The notes beneath the pieces were generated by a model, which saw only the letters and a program-made list of their open reading frames with translations, did not search any database and was not told the DNA's origin. This document shows, piece after piece, positions 34,185-42,657 of a stretch of DNA of 64,000 bases; within the stretch, counting starts at the first letter, position 1; the number at the start of each line of letters is the position of its first letter. The position numbers and the translations under genes were made by a program. The stretch covers positions 213,158-277,157 of the forward strand of contig NZ_PVNO01000005.1 of the NCBI RefSeq assembly GCF_002993325.1, in the 5' to 3' direction. This DNA is from Alteromonas gracilis. GTDB lineage: Bacteria > Pseudomonadota > Gammaproteobacteria > Enterobacterales > Alteromonadaceae.

Positions 34185-34808
34185 GTGGAGCCCTGTAATT
34201 TTGAAGTACCTATTAGCTACTATGATAAGCGTTTTTCAGTTGACGCCATCAAGCTGTTACCTGGTCAATATTTTGTTACGTCTCAAGATAAAATGCTGGT
34301 CACGGTTCTCGGCTCTTGTGTAGCAGCCTGCATGTTCGACCCAATAACCGGTGTGGGGGGAATGAATCATTTCATGCTTCCTAATGTGAATAAAACGGCG
34401 GGCGAGTTCGAAAAAGTGCAGGGAATGGCGGCGAAGTATGGCGTGCATGCAATGGAGGTGCTTATTAACGAACTGATAAAAGTAGGTGCGTCCAAAAAGA
34501 GGTTAAAAGCAAAGGTATTTGGAGGGGGAAGGGTCGTCCCGTCTTTTGTACAAAGTGATGTGGGCAGGTTTAACGCAGAGTTTGTTACACAATTTTTGAA
34601 CACTGAAAAAATTCCAATTATCGCGAGCGATCTTTGCGACACCTACGCCCGCAAAATATATTTTTTCCCTACCAACGGCAATGTGTTCATGAAACGTATC
34701 CACGAGCTTAATAATGCAACAATTATTGAGCGAGAAAGCCAGCATCGCTGGGAGCTTAATAACCGAGATGCAAGCGGTGACGTAGATTTGTTTGAGGATT
34801 TAAAATGA
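34185..34808 (+). CDS. cheD: Chemoreceptor glutamine deamidase CheD (copy 2)
   Basis: 207 residues from a GTG with AGGAG 7 nt upstream; that AGGAG overlaps the cheR stop codon. Catalytic Cys45 (LGSCVAAC) and His62 (GGMNHFMLP) are kept. The C-terminus (GDVDLFEDLK) differs from copy 1. The stop overlaps the cheB start by 4 nt (ATGA). Confidence 0.95.
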   Translation: MEPCNFEVPISYYDKRFSVDAIKLLPGQYFVTSQDKMLVTVLGSCVAACMFDPITGVGGMNHFMLPNVNKTAGEFEKVQGMAAKYGVHAMEVLINELIKVGASKKRLKAKVFGGGRVVPSFVQSDVGRFNAEFVTQFLNTEKIPIIASDLCDTYARKIYFFPTNGNVFMKRIHELNNATIIERESQHRWELNNRDASGDVDLFEDLK

Positions 34809-35851
34809 CAATTAAAGTATTGGTAGTGGATGATTCAGCTCTGATCAGGCAGATCCTTAGTGAAATAATTAAAAGTGAGCCTGACATGACACTTGTAGGC
34901 GCAGCACCCGATGCGTTTGTTGCTAAAAAGCTGGTACTCGAAAAAGCTCCCGATGTTATAACCCTTGATATTGAAATGCCAAAAGTCGACGGGTTGCGGT
35001 TTTTAGAAGTACTCATGAACGCTAAACCCACGCCCGTTGTGATGATTTCAACGCTTACTGAAAAGGGGGCGGATGCCACCCTCCGCTCTCTTGAACTTGG
35101 CGCTATCGACTTCGTGGCAAAGCCCAAAATTGGCGTGGCTCAAGGTATGGCTGATTATCATGAAATGATAGTAGAAAAAATTCGTACAGCAGCCCGCTCT
35201 AAAGTCAAAAAACGTAACCCTACTAAATCTGCTGTAGTCAAGACTGTTAGTTACTCAGGAACAGAGAAAGTTATAGCAATTGGCGCGTCTACAGGAGGCA
35301 CTGAAGCCATTAAAGAAGTATTAAGCACTTTTCCAGCGAATGCGCCCGCTACTGTGATTACTCAGCACATGCCTGCTGGATACACGTCAACGTTTGCCAA
35401 ACGGCTAGACTCTGTATGTCAAATGCAGGTTAAAGAAGCAAAAGGCGGTGAGCGATTATTGCCAGGGCAGGCCTATCTAGCGCCCGGTGATAAGCATATG
35501 GAAATCGAGAGAAGCGGTGCGGACTACAGAATTAGGCTTTCCGACGGGCCGCGTGTGTCCGGACATAAACCTTCTGTCGACGTGCTATTTACCTCTCTGT
35601 GCAGAAGCGCAGGCAGCAATGCCATAGGTGTATTGCTAACAGGAATGGGTAGCGACGGCGCAATGGGATTGCTTGAGTTGCGTAATGCGGGTAGTGAAAC
35701 CTTCTGCCAAGATGAAGCAAGTTGTATTGTATTTGGAATGCCGAAAGTAGCGATAGAAAAGGGCGCTGCAAAAAGTGTAGTTAGCCTAGAAGATATGGGC
35801 AGCGTTGTCATGAATACGGTAGAGAAACTCGATGCCGGTAGCCGTCTGTGA
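34805..35851 (+). CDS. cheB: Chemoreceptor methylesterase/deamidase CheB (copy 2)
   Basis: 348 residues, the same length as copy 1. The receiver has Asp9/Asp10 and Asp55 (TLDIEMPKVDG); the esterase has Ser in AIGASTGGTE, His in TQHMPAGYT and Asp in GMGSDGAMG. The inter-domain linker (about residues 136-155) is the most diverged part. It ends the second chemosensory operon; no terminator is evident just after it. Confidence 0.96.
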   Translation: MTIKVLVVDDSALIRQILSEIIKSEPDMTLVGAAPDAFVAKKLVLEKAPDVITLDIEMPKVDGLRFLEVLMNAKPTPVVMISTLTEKGADATLRSLELGAIDFVAKPKIGVAQGMADYHEMIVEKIRTAARSKVKKRNPTKSAVVKTVSYSGTEKVIAIGASTGGTEAIKEVLSTFPANAPATVITQHMPAGYTSTFAKRLDSVCQMQVKEAKGGERLLPGQAYLAPGDKHMEIERSGADYRIRLSDGPRVSGHKPSVDVLFTSLCRSAGSNAIGVLLTGMGSDGAMGLLELRNAGSETFCQDEASCIVFGMPKVAIEKGAAKSVVSLEDMGSVVMNTVEKLDAGSRL

Positions 35852-36279
35852 TGAGGGTGAGTCTGTGCTTATGTAAGTACCATTGAACGGTTATCTGTGA
35901 AGAAAATGTTATCACTTCCCTTGTCCCATTAAAGCTAAGGTGATTTAATAACGCCGCTTAATTAAAAGTGATGCTGCTACAGAATGCTGTTGCTGTGGCC
36001 GATACTATGGATAGGCTTTTTATTAAGTGCGTAGAATGATAAGAATTGATACGTAAGTAGATTGGCTGTTTAACGAATTGACATAATAAAACTATAAAAG
36101 ACAATGGTTGATACTTGCGATGGTGGCAAAGTAAACGCTGATTTATTACAGCGTATGTTTTGAAGTACCTAACAAGAATAAAAGGCCTGCTATATTTCTT
36201 ACAGATTCGAGAGCAAATATATGCTCCTTCTTACGGTATGACTTAAACCCGGGATTATAACGAGTAGTTGGGGACTCTT
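35852..36279. other. Intergenic region after the chemosensory operons
   Basis: 428 bp without a supported gene. It contains a perfect 6-bp hairpin (acgctg...cagcgt, 36135-36154), a palindrome gagcaaatatatgctc (36211-36226) and a TTGACA hexamer (36078-36083) with no good -10 at the usual distance. These may belong to the promoter or leader of the small secreted protein that follows. Confidence 0.45.
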
Positions 36280-36540
36280 ATGAAACAGCAAACGCTTTTA
36301 GCAATATCGGCCTTAATGTTTTCTTCTTCTGTACTAGCCAATGGTGGCTTTGAACCGAACAAAAAAGAATGCGTTAATGTTGGCAAAGAAATCACGCGCG
36401 TTAGTACAGAGATGGATGTAGCAAAGTCTGGCATTCAGAAATCATGGCTTAAGCGTCAGCTCAGCGCATTAGAAACTAAACGAACGTCTTGCAGTACAAA
36501 AGGTTTTCAAGCTAATAGCACAGAGCTAGCAAAACTTTAA
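36280..36540 (+). CDS. Small secreted protein of unknown function
   Basis: 86 residues from the ATG at 36280, with GGGGA 6 nt upstream. A clear Sec signal peptide (MKQQTLLAISALMFSSSVLA) gives a mature protein of about 66 residues starting NGGFEPNKKE. Two cysteines (in KKECVN and RTSCST) about 36 residues apart could form a disulfide. The middle is helical and charged (EITRVSTEMDVAKSGIQKSW). I do not recognise the family. It stands alone with its own terminator. Confidence 0.72.
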   Translation: MKQQTLLAISALMFSSSVLANGGFEPNKKECVNVGKEITRVSTEMDVAKSGIQKSWLKRQLSALETKRTSCSTKGFQANSTELAKL

Positions 36541-36564
36541 GATTAGTGTGTTTAGCAAAGAAAA

Positions 36565-36590
36565 AGTCTTACCTTGGTAGGGCTTTTTTT
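36565..36590 (+). terminator. Terminator of the small secreted protein gene
   Basis: agtctta pairs with tagggct (two G-T pairs), extended by the ccttgg loop, and is followed by seven Ts. It begins 24 bp after the stop codon. Confidence 0.75.
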
Positions 36591-36699
36591 GTTTGAACGC
36601 TAGTAAAAATTAAACCGAATTAGCAAACCTAGTTACAGCGTTTATCAATATAAAAAATATTTCCGCGTCAAGATGGCAAAATCCATTCTGCCTCTTCTT

Positions 36700-37371
36700 C
36701 TATTTTGTCACTATACCGATTAACTCGTTTAGCGATGCAACAGTGTGATCGGGCATAAGCCCTAGCGGGTACATCATTTTACCCGCACGCTTAACGAATG
36801 TAGTTTGCATACCTGTCGCTTTAGCGCCACTCACATCCCATCCGTGTGCAGCCACCATCATGGCGTCTTTGTTCTTTACGTTAGCCTGCTGGCAGGCCCA
36901 GTGGTAAACAGCTGCATGGGGTTTGTAAGTGCGTATGCTTTCCACACTCAATACATGGGAAAAGTAAGTTCGAATATTGGCATATTCAAGCTGTGCATCA
37001 AGCCCTGCTTTTGAGGAGTTTGAAAGTGCGACCAAGGTTACGCCCGCACTTTGAAGCGCCTTTAATGTAGGAATAACATCCTCGTGCGCGGGCAGCCGGG
37101 TGATGTGCTGTTTGATTGTGTCTTTCGCCTTTGCTTTATCAAGCACGATCCCTTTTCCGTGCGCAACCATAGTCAGTGCTGCCGCCCCGATATCAATGAA
37201 ATCGTGAAACTGCGACGACATAGTATCTACCAAGCTGTGATGTAACAAATTAGCGAACCACAAGTCTACTAGAGTCTCATCGCCATTTAATACCGCCGCT
37301 AAGCCAGTTTTAATGGCCTGCATGTCTAAGAGTGTTTCATTAATGTCGAAGAAAATTACCCTTGGCGTCAC
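36700..37371 (-). CDS. HAD-superfamily hydrolase, type II haloacid dehalogenase-like
   Basis: 223 residues. HAD motif I is FFDINETLLD with the nucleophile Asp, motif II is the Ser in ALSNSS, motif III the Lys in RTYKPHAAVY, and motif IV is AAHGWDVSGAKATGM. The HGWD motif IV is typical of (S)-2-haloacid dehalogenases, which release halide from short 2-halo acids. The start is GTG with GGAGGT 5 nt upstream, an excellent ribosome-binding site. It stands alone; real substrate is unproven, as many family members act on phosphoesters. Confidence 0.85.
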   Translation of the reverse strand: MTPRVIFFDINETLLDMQAIKTGLAAVLNGDETLVDLWFANLLHHSLVDTMSSQFHDFIDIGAAALTMVAHGKGIVLDKAKAKDTIKQHITRLPAHEDVIPTLKALQSAGVTLVALSNSSKAGLDAQLEYANIRTYFSHVLSVESIRTYKPHAAVYHWACQQANVKNKDAMMVAAHGWDVSGAKATGMQTTFVKRAGKMMYPLGLMPDHTVASLNELIGIVTK

Positions 37372-37592
37372 ACTTCACCTCCCTTTTGTAGATGGCAGAA
37401 AACGGTATGCTTTGTTTTCCCTTGTTCGATGCTTATACCACTGTAAAACAGAATTGGTTTTACAGAAGCGAATTACGACTAATGTCGATGAATTAACGCT
37501 GATGGAATAAGAGCCGAAGATGTGGCTAAAAATAGGGTAACGATAGCGCCACAAAATGAGTCGACAAGAATATAAAGAACCGTGAATAACAA

Positions 37593-37620
37593 AAAGCCGG
37601 CACTTCAAAGAGCCGGCTTT
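37593..37620 (-). terminator. Terminator of the TonB-dependent receptor gene
   Basis: aaagccggc and gccggcttt form a perfect 9-bp stem about 30 bp past the receptor stop; Ts follow on the minus strand. Confidence 0.85.
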
Positions 37621-37648
37621 ATCTTTTTTAGGTATTGCGTGTTCGTTC

Positions 37649-39907
37649 TTAGAAGAATAAGTAAGAAACGCTTAGCTTCATACTGCGAGGCATAATGTAG
37701 CGGCCGTTTGGCGAATCTGGATTACGCGGGTCACCCTCGGTAATACCTTGTTCGTCGGTCAGGTTATCAACAGAGAACTGAAGGCGAAGTGAATCCGTTG
37801 GCTCTAGCGTTAGACCTACATCAACTTTCTCGTAGCCCTCTAGTACAACCGTGTTTTCATTGTTACCAAAGCGATCATCAACCGCTGATAATGTACCGTA
37901 TACCGTGGCAAACATATCGCCGATGTCAAAGCCATAGCTTGGTGTTACACGTACCTGCCAACCCGGCTGGCGCTGAGCTTCATTACCTTCGTTTTCTGCG
38001 CTTTCTGTGATCTCGGTCTCTTGAATTGTCGCATTTACGCTGAGTGAGAAACCTGAATCGTGACTATAGCGACCGTCAAGCTCTAGGCCGTAAGCTTCGT
38101 TAGTAAGAATTTCAGCCGGCGCACCCGGACGGCGTACAAACGTATCGCCTTTTACTTCGTTAGCGAATGCCGTCGCAAAGAACTGAATGCTGTCATTCAT
38201 GAACTTATAACCAAGTTCACTCTGAGTAACTTCTTTAATTAGGTCGTTACCACCAGTGTAAGCACCCCAGTTGTCTCTGAAGTCATCGAAGTAAGGCATT
38301 TTATAGCCTCGGTTCATACGAACAAATACACCGCTGGTGTCATTAAGCGCGTAGTTTGCGCCCACTGTCCACGACGTTTTGGTTTCGTCGTACTCAAGCG
38401 CTTTAGTTATTTTGCCGTCAAGATCTTCATCTACCGAATAGTTCACTTCGTGATTTTCACGGCGTAGCCCTAAGTCGATGCTCAAGTCTGTGGTGGCGTA
38501 CCATGTACCGGTTGCATAAACTGCGAAGGTGCTTGCATCACCTACTGAGCTGATGTCGTAGTTAAATCCGCACCCTTGTGCGTCGGCGTTACACTTAATA
38601 CCGTCTAGCAATTCACCGCCTGGCTGTAATACGTGGTAAGCCGTGTTACCAATGCTCCACCAGTCTTTGGCTTTTGTCGTTGCACTGTAAATCCCAAACG
38701 AGGTATCGAAGTCTTCCCAGCTTTTCGACACAGCAAGGTCGTTCGTGAAAGCTTCAATGTCTTTTAGTACAACCCAGCGTCCAATTTGTTGAATTGGAGT
38801 GTCGCCGTCATACACGGTTCCAGTTACAGCGCCGGTGGCTGACTCGCCATTGTCGGCAACGCTTGCAACGGTCGTTGCAGAACCGTTTGGTACAAGACCA
38901 AAGGTATTTGCTTTACCCTTGGTTAGGTTAAAGCGGTCAACAAGCTGCCAGTCGTTGCCTAAGTCAAGCTTGATGCTACCGCCACTAACGTGTCCGTCCC
39001 ATCCACGACCTTCGCCAAAGTCGAAAGACTCAGCTGTGTCGTTAGGGCCGTAAGTAATGGTGCCTTGGCGATTCAACGGGCCTATTTGCGTGTAGTTGGC
39101 ATCAATACCTTCAATGTTTAAAGGTGTAGGTAAGTACCAAGTACCGCGATCATCAGTTTGACGGGTATAAAGGTTAAGCTCGCCTTTATCGTATACTTTA
39201 GTGATGTTAACGGTGAACTGGTTACCCTGCTCAGAGTTAAAGCCCGCATCTCGAATACCTTCTGAGCTCTTAATGTAACCACCAACCATGTAGTACAAGT
39301 CGTCATCTAGCGCACCGCTCGCGACAACATCTACGCGGTTAAGACCGTAGTCAGAAATAGTGTACTTGGCTGATGCTTCTGTTGACTCACCACCACGCTT
39401 AAGACGGAAGTTAGTCGTAAGACCTGGTTGACCGTTGCTTACTACAGGGTTTGGACCACCGCGTAAACCTTCAACCATTTCAATTGTATCGTCTATACGA
39501 AACAGCTGGGAGTTTTCAAGGAAAGAAAGTGTAGGTGCAGGGTAAATAGGAGAATTTTCAAGCGCAATCGTTAAGAACGGGGCATCGCCACCACCTGGAA
39601 AACCACGCACAAATACGTTAGCGCCCGACTCACCGCCTGAGCTTTCAACCCAAACACCTGGAATGGCTTTAAACAGATCGGCTGTTGACTTAGGTGCGAG
39701 TTTTTCAATGTCGCTCGCATCGATATTCGTTACCGCGAAGCTTGCATCAATTTTTCTAATTCCTGCGCCGCCCGGCGTACCGCTGACAACAATGATCTCT
39801 GCGTTGTCTTTCGCTTGTTGTTTTACGTCTTCTTGTGCCATGGCAGGCTGCGTTAGTGCTACCGCTACTGCGCTCGCCAGCATTCCTTTTGTAAACAACG
39901 TTTTCAT
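37649..39907 (-). CDS. TonB-dependent outer-membrane receptor, probable sugar (trehalose) uptake
   Basis: 752 residues with a signal peptide (MKTLFTKGMLASAVAVALTQ...AMAQ). An N-terminal plug domain follows (ASDIEKLAPKSTADLFKAIPG, NVFVRGFPGGGDAPF, VEGLRGGPNPV), then a 22-strand-type barrel ending in SVSYLFF with the terminal Phe needed for outer-membrane assembly. A stretch after the signal, EIIVVSGTPGG, resembles a TonB box. It is divergent from a LacI gene, a permease and a trehalase, and a double LacI-type operator lies about 100 bp upstream, so it probably imports trehalose or a related glucoside. Confidence 0.92.
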   Translation of the reverse strand: MKTLFTKGMLASAVAVALTQPAMAQEDVKQQAKDNAEIIVVSGTPGGAGIRKIDASFAVTNIDASDIEKLAPKSTADLFKAIPGVWVESSGGESGANVFVRGFPGGGDAPFLTIALENSPIYPAPTLSFLENSQLFRIDDTIEMVEGLRGGPNPVVSNGQPGLTTNFRLKRGGESTEASAKYTISDYGLNRVDVVASGALDDDLYYMVGGYIKSSEGIRDAGFNSEQGNQFTVNITKVYDKGELNLYTRQTDDRGTWYLPTPLNIEGIDANYTQIGPLNRQGTITYGPNDTAESFDFGEGRGWDGHVSGGSIKLDLGNDWQLVDRFNLTKGKANTFGLVPNGSATTVASVADNGESATGAVTGTVYDGDTPIQQIGRWVVLKDIEAFTNDLAVSKSWEDFDTSFGIYSATTKAKDWWSIGNTAYHVLQPGGELLDGIKCNADAQGCGFNYDISSVGDASTFAVYATGTWYATTDLSIDLGLRRENHEVNYSVDEDLDGKITKALEYDETKTSWTVGANYALNDTSGVFVRMNRGYKMPYFDDFRDNWGAYTGGNDLIKEVTQSELGYKFMNDSIQFFATAFANEVKGDTFVRRPGAPAEILTNEAYGLELDGRYSHDSGFSLSVNATIQETEITESAENEGNEAQRQPGWQVRVTPSYGFDIGDMFATVYGTLSAVDDRFGNNENTVVLEGYEKVDVGLTLEPTDSLRLQFSVDNLTDEQGITEGDPRNPDSPNGRYIMPRSMKLSVSYLFF

Positions 39908-40009
39908 GGTGTGTGCTCCCGAAAATGTTCTATTGCGTTGTTAACTGAATGCGTTAAACAGGTTTAAAAATTGTTATACGCATCACGATTGCGAAACAAA
40001 ATAGATCTG

Positions 40010-40050
40010 TTTGCAAACGATTGCAAGGATAAAATGCAATCGTTTGCAAA
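40010..40050. promoter_or_regulatory. Paired LacI-type operators between receptor and regulator genes
   Basis: tttgcaaacgattgca (40010-40025) and its exact reverse complement (40035-40050) are separated by 9 bp. Each is an imperfect TGCAAWCGWTTGCA palindrome with the CpG centre typical of LacI-family sites, and the centres are 23 bp apart. They should control both the TonB receptor (minus strand) and the LacI gene (plus strand). Confidence 0.85.
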
Positions 40051-40215
40051 TTTTTTGTTTATTGTTGTTAACATGGTTTTACGCTAAGGCGATTCGCGCT
40101 ATATTGTCATTTCGGCTACAGTGCTGACGATTTATCCGGTTTTAGCCACTGCTTTACGCTTTTATTTCAAAGCGGCTGTCGCGGATAACAAGGTACAAAA
40201 AAATATTATTAGAGA

Positions 40216-41250
40216 ATGGTCACATTGGTTTCTGAAACAAAACTCACCTTAGCGAAGTTGGCTGATATTGCAGGTGTATCAACATCTACTGCATCTCGGG
40301 CATTAAAAGATAATCCGCTTATCAAACAGGAAACCCGAAGCAGAATTCAGGCACTTGCTAAAGAGCATAACTTCAGTATTAACGCGGCTGCTAGCCGTTT
40401 AAGAACGCAGAAAACGCATGTGATTGCGGTAATCTTAAATCTAATCGATAACACCGAGCAAAGCACCACAGACCCATTCTTACTCAAGCTGGTGGGGGAG
40501 TTAAATCAGGCACTAAACGCCGAAGGCTATGAGCTACTGCTGTCTAATTCTTTTATGGCGTCGGATGACTGGGCGAATTATTTTATTCGCAGCCAGCGAG
40601 CCGACGGCATTATTGTTATAGGACAAGGTAAATCTACTGCTAAGATTGACCGAGCGGCACAATCGGGGATCCCCATTGTTGTATGGGGCGATGCGAAAAC
40701 AGAAGCGCCGTATCCTATCATTGGCGGCGACAACTATCTTGGCGGCTATACGGCAACCCAGCATTTGCTAAGTCACGGCGCCAAACGCATCTTGTTCTTA
40801 GGTGACTCTGAGCACGCTGAAATGCAAGAACGTCACAGAGGGTATGCGCAGGCACATAAAGACGCTAACGTGCCAATAGATGCGCAGTGCACTTGCGCTA
40901 TAGACATTACCTCTAGAGCGGCTTACCAATATATTAACGAGCGCATAAAAGCGAATGGCTTAGACTTCGACGGGATCGTATGCGTAAGCGACATGGTAGC
41001 GTTGGGCGCATTGAAAGCGCTTAAAGAGCGCTACGTTGGTATTCCAAGCGATGTTGGCATAGTGGGGTACGACGATATTTCACTTGCTGAGCTCATGCAT
41101 CCTTCGTTAACAACAGTGCGTCAAAACACCCAGCAAGCGGCAAAAGAAATGGTGACTCAGCTATTAAATCAGTTTGAAAATAAACCGACAGAAAGTCAGG
41201 TAGTTGAAACCACATTAATAGCCCGTCGTTCTACACAGCACAGCGACTAA
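40216..41250 (+). CDS. LacI-family regulator of the trehalose locus
   Basis: 344 residues. The N-terminal helix-turn-helix is KLADIAGVSTSTASRALKDN, with the hinge helix INAAASRLRTQ. The periplasmic-binding-like effector domain follows (ADGIIVIGQG, GGYTATQHLLSHG, GIVGYDDISLAELMHPSLTT). It is divergent from the TonB receptor and upstream of the MFS permease and trehalase. Matching 14-bp operators lie before the receptor and before the permease, which supports one regulon. The effector is probably trehalose or a metabolite of it. Confidence 0.92.
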   Translation: MVTLVSETKLTLAKLADIAGVSTSTASRALKDNPLIKQETRSRIQALAKEHNFSINAAASRLRTQKTHVIAVILNLIDNTEQSTTDPFLLKLVGELNQALNAEGYELLLSNSFMASDDWANYFIRSQRADGIIVIGQGKSTAKIDRAAQSGIPIVVWGDAKTEAPYPIIGGDNYLGGYTATQHLLSHGAKRILFLGDSEHAEMQERHRGYAQAHKDANVPIDAQCTCAIDITSRAAYQYINERIKANGLDFDGIVCVSDMVALGALKALKERYVGIPSDVGIVGYDDISLAELMHPSLTTVRQNTQQAAKEMVTQLLNQFENKPTESQVVETTLIARRSTQHSD

Positions 41251-41346
41251 TATTCTGCTTTTTTAACAGCTTTTTACTCACACACACTATTATTTAACGG
41301 GGAGTGTCGGTCGATTGTAAACATTCGTTAATGCTATTCAGAGTTT

Positions 41347-41360
41347 TGCAAACGTTTGCA
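41347..41360. promoter_or_regulatory. LacI-type operator upstream of the MFS permease
   Basis: tgcaaacgtttgca is a perfect 14-bp palindrome 57 bp before the permease start. It differs from each half of the paired operators (40010-40050) at one position only. Confidence 0.85.
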
Positions 41361-41416
41361 TTTTTATTTTCATGCGACTACACTCCTGCATAATTCAGTT
41401 AACAGAGTGGTTACAC

Positions 41417-42655
41417 ATGTCTCGATTCATGGTCATTGCAGCCATTGCCATAAGCTATTACGTATTTGCCATACTGCTAAACAGTGTGGGCACCGTTATC
41501 CTGCAATCGATCAATAGCTTCGACATCAGTAAGCCAGAGGCGAGTACACTAGAAGGTTTTAAAGACCTCTCTATCGCAATTGTCTCGTTCCTAGTGGCGA
41601 GTTTCATCCCAAGGGTTGGCTACAAACTTTCAATGCTACTTGGATTAGCATTAGTAGCCGTTGCCTGTGCGCTTACACCTTCTATCGCAAGCTTTTGGTT
41701 CATTAAAGTGTTGTTTGCCTGTATAGGTACCGCATTCGCGCTAGTGAAAGTGTCGGTTTACGCCATCATTGGTCAGTTGTCATCAACCACTAAAGCGCAC
41801 TCATCGTTAATGAACACTATTGAAGGTATTTTCATGTTGGGCGTGTTATCTGGCTACTGGGTGTTCGCCGGGTTTATCGACCCCAATAACGACGCCTCAT
41901 TATATTGGCTAAACGTCTACTACTTACTTGCCGCATTGGTTGGCTTTACCTTAATTGTTGTGGCACTAGCACCTATAAAACCAGTAGAGAAAGCACAATC
42001 AGACGGTCTGGCAAGTGAGTTCTTCAGTATGTTAAAGCTAGCCTACAAGCCTCTGGTGTTAGTGTTTATATTCTCTATCTTCTTGTACGTGTTAATAGAG
42101 CAGGGCATAGGTTCGTGGCTGCCAACCTTTAACAAAGAGGTGCTAGGCTTACCTACTCAAGTTAGCATTCAAATAACCAGTATTTTTGCTATCGCACTTG
42201 CCGTTGGGCGCTTAACCGCTGGCGCGGTGCTCACGCGAATGAATTGGTATCCCTTTTTGAATATCTGTTTGGCAGGTATGGCTACGGTAATGCTACTAAG
42301 TCTACCACTTGCCGAAAATGTGTCGGATAGTACCATTGCCAGCTGGGCTGATGCCCCAATAGCTGCGTTTCTCATTCCGCTAATTGGCTTGATGATGGCG
42401 CCTATCTACCCTGTATTAAACTCAGTAATGCTAAGCGCGTTGCCCCAACACCAACATGCACCGATGACAGGGCTAATTGTTGTATTTTCTGCATTAGGTG
42501 GAACCACAGGCTCAATTGTGACGGGGTTTATCTTCGACGCAGTGGGCGGGCAGCAAGCATTTTATCTATCTCTTATTCCGATAGGCGCATTAGTAGTAAC
42601 CCTATTCTTCTTTAAAAAAGCGTCTTCTTCTCTATCGCCTAAAGGTGCGCAGTAA
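41417..42655 (+). CDS. MFS sugar permease, probable trehalose transporter
   Basis: About 412 residues with 12 predicted membrane helices. I chose the ATG at 41417 (MSRFMVIAAIAISYYVFAIL); an ATG at 41372 would add 15 mostly polar residues and has no ribosome-binding site. The fold resembles the FucP/GlcP-type sugar:proton symporters (NSVGTVILQSINSF, EGIFMLGVLSGYW, YPVLNSVMLSALPQ). It sits between the LacI gene and the trehalase, 2 bp before the latter, so its substrate is probably trehalose. That is inference from context. Confidence 0.87.
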   Translation: MSRFMVIAAIAISYYVFAILLNSVGTVILQSINSFDISKPEASTLEGFKDLSIAIVSFLVASFIPRVGYKLSMLLGLALVAVACALTPSIASFWFIKVLFACIGTAFALVKVSVYAIIGQLSSTTKAHSSLMNTIEGIFMLGVLSGYWVFAGFIDPNNDASLYWLNVYYLLAALVGFTLIVVALAPIKPVEKAQSDGLASEFFSMLKLAYKPLVLVFIFSIFLYVLIEQGIGSWLPTFNKEVLGLPTQVSIQITSIFAIALAVGRLTAGAVLTRMNWYPFLNICLAGMATVMLLSLPLAENVSDSTIASWADAPIAAFLIPLIGLMMAPIYPVLNSVMLSALPQHQHAPMTGLIVVFSALGGTTGSIVTGFIFDAVGGQQAFYLSLIPIGALVVTLFFFKKASSSLSPKGAQ

Positions 42656-42657
42656 TT

